DNA from: Aquipuribacter sp051216895
Lineage (GTDB): Bacteria > Actinomycetota > Actinomycetes > Actinomycetales > JBBAYJ01
NCBI RefSeq assembly: GCF_051216895.1
Contig: NZ_JBPKAO010000013.1
Span: forward strand, 83,724 to 147,723
DNA length: 64,000 nucleotides
Direction of reading: 5' to 3'
Below the pieces are notes generated by a model. That model made no database searches. It was not told the DNA's origin and saw only the letters and a list, made by a program, of their open reading frames with translations. Positions within the stretch are counted from its first letter, which is position 1, and the number at the start of each line of letters is the position of its first letter. A program made the translations under genes and the position numbers. Shown one piece after another: positions 44,009-53,182 of this stretch.

Positions 44009-44893
44009 ATGCGACCCGTGACGGTGATGGCGGGTGTCGAGGCCGTGGTGCTGGCCGGCGGGGCCGGGAGCAGGTTCGGCGGGGACAAGACCGCGGCCAC
44101 GGTCGGCGGGGTCTCGTTGCTGGGGCGGGCCGTGGACGCGGCCGCGCTCGCCGGGGTGGCTCGCGTCGTGGTCGTCGGACCACGGCTGCCCGACGACGTC
44201 ACGACGGCGTGCCCGCTGGTCCTGACCCGGGAGGAGCCCGCGGGCTCGGGTCCCGTCGCGGGTCTGCTGGCCGGTCTGGAGCAGGTGACCGCGGACGTCG
44301 TCGTCCTGCTGGCCGCCGACCTGCCGCACCTGCCGGGCGAGGCGCTGCGGGCGCTGGTGGCCCGGCTGGGGGCGGAGCCGGGGCTGGACGCCGTGGTCGC
44401 GGAGGACGGCGACGGCCGGGCGCAGTGGCTGACCGCGGCCTACCGCGTCGCCCCGCTCGGGCGGGCGGCGGAGGCCGCGGTGGCGGCGGCCGCGGCCCGG
44501 GGCGAGGGCGCCAGGGCGCCGGGGCTGCGGCACGTCGTCACCGGGCTGCGGTGGGTGGGCGCTCCGCCGCCCCGTGAGTGGGGCAGGCTGGTCGACGTGG
44601 ACACCCCCGAGGACCTGAGCCGCGCACGTCTGGACGACTGGGCGGCACGCCTGGTGGAGGAGCTGCAGCTGCACGCGGCGACCGAGGGGGTCCCGGTCGG
44701 CGAGCTCGTCGACCTGGTGCTCGACCTGGCCCGCGACGCCGCGCACACCGTCGCCCGCCCGGCCGCCCCGCTGACCACGTTCGCCGTGGGGGTGGCGGCG
44801 GGGCTGGCTGCCGCCGGGCCGCAGGGCCGCGCCGACCTGCCCGCGCTGCGCGACCGGGTGCTCGCCATGCTCCCCGCCGACGGCGACGGGTGA
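44009..44893 (+). CDS. mobA: MobA-like nucleotidyltransferase fused to DUF6457
   Basis: A 294-residue protein. Residues about 8-200 are the MobA glycosyltransferase-like fold with AVVLAGGAGSRFGGDKT (GTP-binding loop), a VVVVGPRLP strand and LLAADLPHL with the metal Asp. Residues about 205-290 match DUF6457, a small helical domain often fused to MobA in actinobacteria. MobA links molybdopterin to GMP. ATG at 44009, GTG at 44021 or ATG at 44027 are all possible starts. The stop overlaps the moeA-like start (GTGA). Confidence 0.9.
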   Translation: MRPVTVMAGVEAVVLAGGAGSRFGGDKTAATVGGVSLLGRAVDAAALAGVARVVVVGPRLPDDVTTACPLVLTREEPAGSGPVAGLLAGLEQVTADVVVLLAADLPHLPGEALRALVARLGAEPGLDAVVAEDGDGRAQWLTAAYRVAPLGRAAEAAVAAAAARGEGARAPGLRHVVTGLRWVGAPPPREWGRLVDVDTPEDLSRARLDDWAARLVEELQLHAATEGVPVGELVDLVLDLARDAAHTVARPAAPLTTFAVGVAAGLAAAGPQGRADLPALRDRVLAMLPADGDG

Positions 44894-46197
44894 ACCGACC
44901 CGACCTCGACGAGGCGCGTCGTCTCGCCCGCGAGCTGGGCGGGGCCAGGGTGCCCCGCCACGTCCCGGTGGCGCTGGAGCGGGCGCTGGGACGCGTCCTG
45001 GCCGTCGACGTGCGGGCGGCCTCGCACGTGCCTGCCGCCGACTCCTCCGCCGTGGACGGCTGGGCCGTGTCCGGGCCCGGACCGTGGCAGCTCGTCGGTG
45101 CGGTCCAGAACCGTCGCGCCGAGGACGGCGCGGCCCCGGACCGCCGCGCCGACGTCGGTGCGCTCTCGAGCCGTCGCGGCGACAGCGGCGCCGTCCCCCA
45201 CCGTCGCGCCGGCGACGGTGCCGGGTCCGACTGCCGCGTCGACGCGGGTCTGGGTGTCGGTCGCTCCGGTGCCGTCGAACGGCTCGGTCCCGGCCAGGCC
45301 TGCGCCGTCGCGACCGGGGACGCCCTCCCGCGGGGCGCCGACGCGGCGCTCCGGCGCGAGGACGGGCTCGTGGACCAGGGGCGGCTCCACGCCCCCGACC
45401 CCGCAGCCGGTCGGCACGTCCGGACCCGCGGCGAGGAGCTGCGGGCCGGCGAGATGGTCCTCGGCCGGGGGGCCGTGCTGACGCCGGCCCGTCTGGGCCT
45501 GGTCGCCGCGGCGGGCGCCGACACCGTGCACGTCGTGGTCGAGCCGCGGGGTGTCCTGCTGGTCCTCGGGGACGAGCTGTCGGACTCCGGCACCGCCCGA
45601 CCGGGCCGGACCCGCGACAGCCTGAGCCACGTGCTGCCGCCGGTGCTGCACGACCTCGGGGTCGACCTCGGGCGTACCGCCCGGACCGGTGACGACCCGC
45701 AGACGCTGCGTGACGTGTTCGCCGGGCCCTACCGCTCGACCGTCGACCTGGTGGTGACGACCGGTGGCACGGGCCGAGGGCCCGCCGACCACGTGCGCGA
45801 GGCGCTGCGGGACGTCGGGGCGAGGACCGTCGTCGACGGCACGGTGGTCCGTCCGGGTGCCTCCGCGGTCCTGGCCGTGGTGCCGGACGGGCCGGTGGTG
45901 CTGGGTCTGCCGGGCGACCCGCTGGCCTCGGTCGCCGCGGTGACGACGCTGCTGGTCCCGCTGCTCCACGGCTGGCTGGGCCGACCCGACGAGCCGCTGC
46001 CCGAGGTCGTCCGGCCGGAGGGGGCGGACGTCCCCGACGTGGGCACCCGCCTGCTGCCCGCCCGGCTGGTGCCGGGGCGGGGCCGGCCGGTGCCGACCGG
46101 TCACGACGGGGCGCCGATGCTCCGCGGGCTGGCCGACGCGCAGGGCTTCGTGGTGCTCGGCGTCGACGGCCGGTGCCGCTGGCTGACGCTGCCCTGA
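44890..46197 (+). CDS. moeA: MoeA-like molybdopterin molybdotransferase with an internal repeat insertion
   Basis: A 435-residue protein with GTG start overlapping the mobA stop. Landmarks: SSAVDGWAV (usual MDGYA), PGQACAVATGDALPRGADA, the VLTPARLGLVAAAGAD segment, LVVTTGGTGRGPADH and VLGLPGDPLASV (usual PGNP). MoeA inserts molybdate into adenylated molybdopterin. Between residues about 74 and 124, in domain II, five 30-bp tandem repeats add roughly 50 residues of RRAxxGA type absent from ordinary MoeA. This and the changed motif residues mark it as a divergent member; activity is likely but not certain. Confidence 0.88.
   Translation: MNRPDLDEARRLARELGGARVPRHVPVALERALGRVLAVDVRAASHVPAADSSAVDGWAVSGPGPWQLVGAVQNRRAEDGAAPDRRADVGALSSRRGDSGAVPHRRAGDGAGSDCRVDAGLGVGRSGAVERLGPGQACAVATGDALPRGADAALRREDGLVDQGRLHAPDPAAGRHVRTRGEELRAGEMVLGRGAVLTPARLGLVAAAGADTVHVVVEPRGVLLVLGDELSDSGTARPGRTRDSLSHVLPPVLHDLGVDLGRTARTGDDPQTLRDVFAGPYRSTVDLVVTTGGTGRGPADHVREALRDVGARTVVDGTVVRPGASAVLAVVPDGPVVLGLPGDPLASVAAVTTLLVPLLHGWLGRPDEPLPEVVRPEGADVPDVGTRLLPARLVPGRGRPVPTGHDGAPMLRGLADAQGFVVLGVDGRCRWLTLP
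45111..45260. repeat. 30-bp tandem repeat, five units, inside moeA
   Basis: The core CCGTCGCGCC recurs at exactly 30-base intervals (45111, 45141, 45171, 45201, 45231) with one to three changes. Each unit codes ten residues with an Arg-Arg/Cys-Arg core and a Gly, so copy-number change keeps the frame. Confidence 0.9.
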
Positions 46198-46293
46198 GGT
46201 CGGGCTCCGTGACGGCCGGTGCGCGGCCGGACGGCCGTCGCCGACCCCGGCGCCGCTCGTCCGTCGCGGTGCCGCCGTGCGCCCCGCCGGTCC

Positions 46294-47517
46294 TCAGCGC
46301 TGCCGGGGGTCGAACGCGATCTTGACCGCGCCGAGCCGGCCGGCGCTGCTGGCGTGGTCCAGCGCCTCGCGCCAGCGGTGCAGCGGGTAGACGGCGCTCA
46401 GCACGTCGCCCTCGCCCCCGATGCCGTCGCCCAGGGGCGCCTCGGCCGCCAGGGTCAGCGCCGTGGCGAACGCGTCACCGCTGCTGGCGTAGGTGCCGAC
46501 GACGTCCAGCTCGCGGAACCAGGCGGGGCTCAGGTCCGCGCCCTTCTGCGGCATGCCCGACAGCACGACGCGCCCGCCCGCCCGGGTGGCGCGCATGGCC
46601 AGGTCGAGCGAGGACGCGGAGCCCACGGCGTCGACGGCCACGTCCACCCCGCCCAGCAGGTACTGCTGGTCGTACCGCTTGGCCGCGCCCGGCAGACGGG
46701 TCTCGACGGTCAGGGCCTGCGTGCTGCGACGGACCCCGCGCAGCGCCTCGGCCGGCTGGACCACGTCGGTGGCGCCGAACGCCCGGGCCAGGGACGCCTG
46801 GGCGCCGTGCTTGGCCACGACCACGATGCGACCGGCCGGGGTCAGCCGGCGGATGGCCAGGGTGGCGAACAGCCCCACCGCGCCCGCGCCGGACACCAGG
46901 ACGGTCTGCCCCTCGCGGACGTCGGCGCGCTCGGCCAGACGGACCGCGCAGGCCAGCGGCTCCACCAGCACGGCGCGGGCGTCGCTCAGCTCGTCGGGCA
47001 CGACGTGCAGCTGGGAGCGGTGCGCGACGAGCCGCTCGCCCCAGCCGCCGCCGGTGCTCGAGCAGTAGCCGGTCTGCAGGCCGGGTCGCAGGTGCCCCAC
47101 GCTCACCCGGTCGCAGCGGTTGGTCAGGCCCTGGGCGCACTGCTCGCACGGCTCGAGCCCGCGGGCGGCGCAGGCGAGCACGGGGTCGACCACGACGCGG
47201 GTGCCCGCGGGCAGGTCCTCGAGGTCACGGGTCAGGGTGCCGACGACCTCGTGGCCCGGCACGCACGGCATCGAGCTCACCCCGGCGAAGTACAGCGACG
47301 TGGACCCGGTCACCGCGCCCAGGTCGGAGCCGCAGATGCCGCCCAGGTGGACCTTGACCTCGCCCCAGCCGTCGTGGCGCACCTGGGGCTCGGGCCGGGT
47401 CAGCAGCCGGACCGGGGCCAGCGGTCCGACCAGGAGCCCGGGCACCGACCCGACCGCCGTGATCGCGCGGGCCGCGGTGTATCGGGGGACCGATCGGAAC
47501 AGCTCCAGAGCCAGCAT
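46294..47517 (-). CDS. Zinc-dependent medium-chain alcohol dehydrogenase
   Basis: A 407-residue protein; the ATG at 47517 has GAGG five bases upstream and gives the family-like opening MLALELFRSVPRY. A GTG seven codons further out is possible. Zinc and cofactor landmarks: GGICGSDLG (catalytic Cys), VPGHEVVG, a structural-zinc Cys cluster around ACAARGLEPCEQCAQG, and VLVSGAGAVGLFATL for NAD(P). The N-terminus resembles dehydrogenases that sit beside LarA-like and SDR-HAD genes in other actinobacteria, from memory. It is preceded by the shared CATCCAACC motif and is downstream of the SDR-HAD gene on the same strand. Confidence 0.92.
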   Translation of the reverse strand: MLALELFRSVPRYTAARAITAVGSVPGLLVGPLAPVRLLTRPEPQVRHDGWGEVKVHLGGICGSDLGAVTGSTSLYFAGVSSMPCVPGHEVVGTLTRDLEDLPAGTRVVVDPVLACAARGLEPCEQCAQGLTNRCDRVSVGHLRPGLQTGYCSSTGGGWGERLVAHRSQLHVVPDELSDARAVLVEPLACAVRLAERADVREGQTVLVSGAGAVGLFATLAIRRLTPAGRIVVVAKHGAQASLARAFGATDVVQPAEALRGVRRSTQALTVETRLPGAAKRYDQQYLLGGVDVAVDAVGSASSLDLAMRATRAGGRVVLSGMPQKGADLSPAWFRELDVVGTYASSGDAFATALTLAAEAPLGDGIGGEGDVLSAVYPLHRWREALDHASSAGRLGAVKIAFDPRQR

Positions 47518-47525
47518 CACGGCCT

Positions 47526-47534
47526 CATCCAACC
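47526..47534 (-). promoter_or_regulatory. CATCCAACC motif before the alcohol dehydrogenase gene
   Basis: CATCCAACCGC on the plus strand, eight bases before the ATG at 47517. On the coding strand it creates a four-codon ATG-AGG-CCG-TGA frame whose stop overlaps the start of the gene. Confidence 0.5.
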
Positions 47535-47595
47535 GCACGCCGGCCCCGCGAGGCGACGGGCGTCGCGTGCGCGGCGACCGTGGCGCACCTGGGCC

Positions 47596-49914
47596 TCAGC
47601 CCGGGAGCCGGGCCTGGGACGTGTCGATGCTCGGCAGCTGCAGGCGAGCGGTCCGCCCGGCGGTGCGCCAGTCCTCGATCGGCCAGCGCAGCTTGCGGGC
47701 CTCGCGGTACAGGGTGACGTCGGGGCTGACCGCGGTCGGGCGGCCCACGGCCTGCAGCATCGGCAGGTCGGAGTGGGAGTCCGCGTAGCCGTAGGCCTTG
47801 GTCAGGTCGGCACCCTCGACGCTCGCGTAACGACGCAGCCAGGCGGCGCGCGCCTCGCCGACCAGCGGCGGCCGCTTGAGGAACCCCGTGCACCGTCCGC
47901 GGGCGTCGACGTGCAGCTCGGCGGCGACGATCTCGTCAAACAGCGGCGCCAGCGGCCGGGTGATGGGCATGACGGCGCCGGTGATGAGGACCGTCCGGTG
48001 CCCGGCGGCCCGGTGCTCGCGGACCCGGCGGATCGCCGCCCCGCTCACCCGCTCCAGCACGTGGGGGGTGAGGGTCTCGTCGACCATGTCCTCCAGCGCC
48101 CGCAGGTCCGCGCCCTCGTAGCGGCGGTAGGCGCTGCGGATCAGCGCACCGCGGTCGCGCCGCTCGGCCCGCAGGTACAGCGGGAGCCGGGCGGCCGTGG
48201 CGGCGAGCTCGCGGACCTTGCCCGCGGTCGACAGCTCGGGCAGCCGCACCCACAGGTAGGTCTCGATGATGTTGGACGTCAGCAGCGTGCCGTCCATGTC
48301 GAACACGGCCAGCACGGGGGCGGCGTCGGGGTCGACGGGCTCGGCGGGGTCACGGGGGGCGATGACGCGCGGGGCCGGGCCGCCGGAGCGGTTGCGCTTG
48401 CGCCGGATGACGTCGTAGTCGCGCACGCCCTTGGTGATGGCGGGGCAGTGCACCTCGATCAGGTAGTGCTCCCAGTCGATGACCGCGGTGTCGAAGCCGA
48501 AGGTCTCCTGGTCGGCCGGGTCCATCCCCTGGTGCAGGGCCAGCATGTTGTCGTCGACGAAGTACAGCTCGACCTGCGTGTAGGCCCGGTACAGGTCCAT
48601 GTAGCGGCGCAGGAAGTCCAGCCGACGCTTCTGGGTGTCCAGGTTGCGGGCGATCGAGCGGACCTTGTCGCTGCGCGGCGCCAGCGACAGGGCGCCCTCG
48701 GCGACGTCGTACGCGCGCTCACCGGTGGTCAGCGCCCGCTCGACGATCCGGGCCCCGGGGAAGCGCCACGTCGCGAGCCTGACCGCGCCGCGGGAGTCCA
48801 TGTCGAACGGGTGCCGGGCGAAGTACTCCCGGACGTAGTCGTACAGCTGCCGGAACGTGCACGGGTTGCGCGAGCCCGAGCTCAGGTGGAAGTACGCGGG
48901 CTCCCCGACCGGGGGCGGGGTCGCGGCCACGGCGATGATGGAGTTGACGACCAGGTCGATCGGCACGATGTCGATGACGGAGTCCGGGGCGGCCGGCAGC
49001 TCGGGCAGCTCGCCGCGGCCGTAGGCGAGGATGATCGGGTCGGCCATCTTGAAGCCCTCGATCCACCCCGGGTACGGCGTGGTGAGGGCGGACTCGATGA
49101 TGCTCGGCCGGTAGACCGTGGTCGGCAGGACGGGGGCGGCGACCTGCTCGACGACCCGCTCGCCGAGGGCCTTGGTGAACGTGTAGACGTCGGTCCAGCC
49201 CAGGCTGCGGGCGCGCTCGCCGCCGGCGGACTTCTGCTGGTCGCTCACCCAGGTGCGGCGGCGCTCCTCGGCGTCGGCGGCGACCGCGAGGGGTCCGGCC
49301 CGGTCGTGGTGCTTCTCGGCCTTGGCCAGCAGCTTCTGCAGCACCGCGGGGGTGCGGGAGGTGTCCTCGATCCGGGCGGCGACCCGCTGCGCGGCGTCGT
49401 ACTCGGCTTGCCAGTCGACGCTGTGCTCGACGGAGGCCTCGACCACCGGACCGCGGCGGCGGCCGCCGACGTAGGCGGTGGACACGTGCACGTAGTGCAG
49501 CGGCCGGTGGCTGCCGTCCTCGCGGTGGGCGGCCTCGACCACGCGGTCCACCAGGGCCTTGACCCCGATGACGTTGGTGTCGAAGGCGGACTGGATCGGT
49601 GGGTCGAACGACACGTCCCCGGCGCAGTGCACGACGACGTCCAGGTCCTTGGGCAGCTCCGGGACGGCACCCAGGTCGCCGGACAGCGTCTCGACGCGTG
49701 CGGCGGCCCCCTCGGGCACGTCGGCGAAGATGGGCTTGGCCAGCAGCTTGGTGACGCGGTCCTGCGCCTGCTGACCCGACTTCGGCCGCACCATCGCCAC
49801 CACCGTGCAGCCGGGGACGTCGCGCAGCAGCTTGTGCAGCAGCGCCTCGCCGACGAACCCGGTGACACCGGTCAGCAGGATGCGCTTGCCGTCGAGGGAG
49901 TCCGCGATCCGCAT
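47596..49914 (-). CDS. SDR (fatty-acyl reductase-like) fused to HAD-IB hydrolase
   Basis: A 772-residue fusion starting at the ATG at 49914; a TTG four codons upstream is less likely. Residues about 8-380 are an extended SDR of the male-sterility / thioester-reductase type: ILLTGVTGFVGEALLHKLL, VVHCAGDVSFDPP, YVHVSTAYVGG and VYRPSIIESA. Residues about 530-750 are HAD-IB: AVFDMDGTLLTSN, TVLITGA and a YGYADSHSDLPML motif IV. SDR of this type reduce fatty-acyl thioesters; HAD-IB enzymes beside PlsC-type acyltransferases dephosphorylate lipid intermediates. Together with the LarA-like, PlsC and ADH genes it suggests a modified-lipid pathway whose product is unknown. Confidence 0.9.
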   Translation of the reverse strand: MRIADSLDGKRILLTGVTGFVGEALLHKLLRDVPGCTVVAMVRPKSGQQAQDRVTKLLAKPIFADVPEGAAARVETLSGDLGAVPELPKDLDVVVHCAGDVSFDPPIQSAFDTNVIGVKALVDRVVEAAHREDGSHRPLHYVHVSTAYVGGRRRGPVVEASVEHSVDWQAEYDAAQRVAARIEDTSRTPAVLQKLLAKAEKHHDRAGPLAVAADAEERRRTWVSDQQKSAGGERARSLGWTDVYTFTKALGERVVEQVAAPVLPTTVYRPSIIESALTTPYPGWIEGFKMADPIILAYGRGELPELPAAPDSVIDIVPIDLVVNSIIAVAATPPPVGEPAYFHLSSGSRNPCTFRQLYDYVREYFARHPFDMDSRGAVRLATWRFPGARIVERALTTGERAYDVAEGALSLAPRSDKVRSIARNLDTQKRRLDFLRRYMDLYRAYTQVELYFVDDNMLALHQGMDPADQETFGFDTAVIDWEHYLIEVHCPAITKGVRDYDVIRRKRNRSGGPAPRVIAPRDPAEPVDPDAAPVLAVFDMDGTLLTSNIIETYLWVRLPELSTAGKVRELAATAARLPLYLRAERRDRGALIRSAYRRYEGADLRALEDMVDETLTPHVLERVSGAAIRRVREHRAAGHRTVLITGAVMPITRPLAPLFDEIVAAELHVDARGRCTGFLKRPPLVGEARAAWLRRYASVEGADLTKAYGYADSHSDLPMLQAVGRPTAVSPDVTLYREARKLRWPIEDWRTAGRTARLQLPSIDTSQARLPG

Positions 49915-49919
49915 CCGAG

Positions 49920-49928
49920 CATCCAACC
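49920..49928 (-). promoter_or_regulatory. CATCCAACC motif before the SDR-HAD gene
   Basis: CATCCAACCAC on the plus strand, five bases before the ATG at 49914. The flanking bases (CTGCCG) also resemble those after the copy at 43881 (CGCCGG). Confidence 0.5.
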
Positions 49929-49942
49929 ACCTGCCGATGGGC

Positions 49943-51304
49943 TCAGCGGGCCGCCCGCTTGTCGGCGTACATCGCCGCGTCGGCCGCGGCGAGCACCTCG
50001 TCCGGGGTGCTGCCGGTCCGGCCCGGGACGGCCCCGACGCTGATCCCCAGGCCCGGGTGGGCCGCGAGGACCGGCGTCAGGGTGCTAAGCAGCTGCTCCC
50101 GGGCCGGTCCGGGGTCACCCGGGCCGTGGAGCAGCACGGCGAACTCGTCGCCCCCCAGACGGGCGACGAAGGCGCCGGGCGCGGCCCGCCGCAGCCCGGC
50201 GGCCACGTCCACCAGCACCCGGTCGCCCGCCCCGTGACCCCAGGTGTCGTTGACGTGCTTGAAGCCGTCCAGGTCGGCGACCAGCAGGCAGAACTCCTGA
50301 CCGCCGTCGCAGGCCGCCGACAGCCGGTGGTCGAAGGCCCGGCGGTTGCCCAGCCCGGTGAGCGGGTCCAGCCCGGCGACCAGGGCGAGGTCGTCCACGC
50401 TGCGGACGGCCCGCCACGTCAGCAGCGCCACCGGGGCCGTGCCGCAGAGCACCGTCAGCCACACCGGGTTCTGCACCCCCGTGTCGGCGCCCACGAGCAA
50501 CCCGGCCGGGACGAGCAGCGCGAACGCCCCGGTGAGGAGCACCCGTCGCCTCGCCACCTCGTTCTCCGTGGTCGCGCGGCCGCGGGCCAGGGACAGCGCC
50601 ATGGCCACCAGCGCCCCCCGGGCCACCAGGTACCCCACGTCGCTGGTCCGCCCGTCGGCGTCGGACCCTCCCGCCGTGGCGACGACGAACCCGGCGTCCG
50701 CGCCGATGAGGCCCAGGGAGGCCACCACGAGCCACATCCCGGCGCGACTGGTCTCGGGCCGGCTGACGACCAGCACCCCGATGACCACCGGCAGCACGGC
50801 CGTGGCCAGGAACGCCCCGGACAGCAGGGCGCCCGGACCGACGCCGAGGGACGTGAGCAGACCGGAGGACGTGGCGAACAGCAGCAGGCTCACGGTGCCG
50901 ATCCCGACGTCGAGCCGTTCCTGCGGGGTCACGGCCCCCCGTCGCCCGACCAGCAGGAGGACCCCCAGCAGCAGGAGCAGCGTCCCGGCGCCGGCCCACC
51001 CCTCGCCGCCGTGCGGGTACGGAGCCACCCCGCCCGACCGCTCCCGGGTGGCCACGAGCTCCCCGACCCCGATCAGCACGGTCCCCACCAGCAGGGCCAG
51101 GACCGGGCGGACGTAGGGCGCCGGCACGAGGGAGCAGGCCAGCCCCAGCCCGAGCGTCGAGAGCGCGATGGACAGGTGGGACAGGGCCACCCGGGTCGAC
51201 ACGTCGTCGACCGCCAGGTACGCGGAGGCCACCAGGACGGTGAGGACCACCGTCGCGACGGACGCGACCTCCGGCAGCGCCGAGTCGGCACGGCGTGTCA
51301 GCAC
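49943..51304 (-). CDS. Membrane diguanylate cyclase
   Basis: A 453-residue protein; GTG at 51304 (VLTRRADSALPEV) is chosen because the upstream extension is Pro/Arg-rich and lies in the fba leader. Residues about 10-280 contain eight to nine hydrophobic segments without recognised sensor signature. Residues about 290-450 are a GGDEF domain: DPLTGLGNRRAFD, VADLDGFKHVNDTWGH and the intact RLGGDEFAVLL. It is the second GGDEF protein of the window. It is divergent from fba and 28 bases downstream of the SDR-HAD start, not co-directional with a signalling partner. Confidence 0.92.
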   Translation of the reverse strand: MLTRRADSALPEVASVATVVLTVLVASAYLAVDDVSTRVALSHLSIALSTLGLGLACSLVPAPYVRPVLALLVGTVLIGVGELVATRERSGGVAPYPHGGEGWAGAGTLLLLLGVLLLVGRRGAVTPQERLDVGIGTVSLLLFATSSGLLTSLGVGPGALLSGAFLATAVLPVVIGVLVVSRPETSRAGMWLVVASLGLIGADAGFVVATAGGSDADGRTSDVGYLVARGALVAMALSLARGRATTENEVARRRVLLTGAFALLVPAGLLVGADTGVQNPVWLTVLCGTAPVALLTWRAVRSVDDLALVAGLDPLTGLGNRRAFDHRLSAACDGGQEFCLLVADLDGFKHVNDTWGHGAGDRVLVDVAAGLRRAAPGAFVARLGGDEFAVLLHGPGDPGPAREQLLSTLTPVLAAHPGLGISVGAVPGRTGSTPDEVLAAADAAMYADKRAAR

Positions 51305-51503
51305 GGCCCAGCACCCCCCCGGTCGGTCGGGACCTCGGCGGCGTCCCGACGCGTCCGGGGACAGCGTGGGGCAGGGACCCGGTCCGCCGCCGCCGCTTCG
51401 CGGAACGTCCCCCTGCCGCCGTGCTGGACGCCGTCGGTCGGCCCCGGCTCGGACGTGGAAGGATCGAGGTCGCAACGTGACCTGCCACACAGAGGAGCCC
51501 GCG

Positions 51504-52535
<1,032 letters not shown>

Positions 52536-52540
52536 GCGAT

Positions 52541-52568
52541 CCCGGCTGCCGGGCGACCGGCAGCCGGG
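52541..52568. terminator. Perfect 12-bp hairpin between fba and the STAS gene
   Basis: CCCGGCTGCCGG at 52541-52552 pairs with 52557-52568 around a GCGA loop. It starts five bases after the fba stop and ends at the base before the STAS stop codon, so it serves both convergent genes. Confidence 0.9.
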
Positions 52569-53012
52569 TCAGGCCCGCGAGGCCTCGGCCCGCTGGTCCT
52601 CGTCGGGCTCGGGCTCCGCGCCCTGGCGGACCACGACGTCCAGCAGCGACGCGATCCGGGTGGTCTCGATGAGGAACCGCACCACGTCGGGCGGGTCGAG
52701 CAGGACCACCCGCCGGGACGCCCGTGACGCCAGCCGGGCCAGGAACGCGACCCCCGTCGAGTCCATGAACGTCACGAGGTGGCTGTCCACCTCGATCGCG
52801 CGCGCCGTGGTGAGGGCGTCGTCGGCGGCCTCGAGCAGGTCCGGGCCGAGCTCGGCGTCGATCTCCCCCGTGAGGACCACCCGGGTGAGCTCGGGCTCGA
52901 AGAGCACGTGCACCGAGCCCGGGTCCACCGGGCGCAGGGGGATCATGGACGGGCTGGTGTCGGTGTCCGTGAGCGGCGCTGCGACCTGCTCCGACTCGTT
53001 CTCGGCTGTCAT
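52569..53012 (-). CDS. STAS-domain anti-sigma factor antagonist
   Basis: A 147-residue protein starting at the ATG at 53012. After a 30-residue disordered acidic N-terminus comes a STAS domain with VVLTGEIDAELGPDL and the phosphorylation motif FMDSTGVAFLARL (Ser85). The C-terminal 15 residues are acidic. In partner switching a kinase of the RsbW type phosphorylates this Ser and a PP2C phosphatase removes the phosphate. The divergent neighbour at 53183 carries both a PP2C and a HATPase domain, making it the likely partner. Confidence 0.92.
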   Translation of the reverse strand: MTAENESEQVAAPLTDTDTSPSMIPLRPVDPGSVHVLFEPELTRVVLTGEIDAELGPDLLEAADDALTTARAIEVDSHLVTFMDSTGVAFLARLASRASRRVVLLDPPDVVRFLIETTRIASLLDVVVRQGAEPEPDEDQRAEASRA

Positions 53013-53182
53013 TCTCGGATCTCCTGCTGTTCCCCCGGGGCGATGGTGCGTCGTCGAACGCTAGCAAGACCGCGCGGGTCGCGATCCTGCCGGCCGTTTG
53101 GTCACGCCCCCGCTCGGGCACCCCGGTACGAGGAATGGCGGGAGCACGGCGTCGGGGGACGCCAGGACTGAGGAGGACCAGG

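Noticed and set aside
45111..45260. CRISPR array
   Set aside because: The 30-base period comes from tandem repetition of a whole coding unit; there are no unique spacers and no cas genes.
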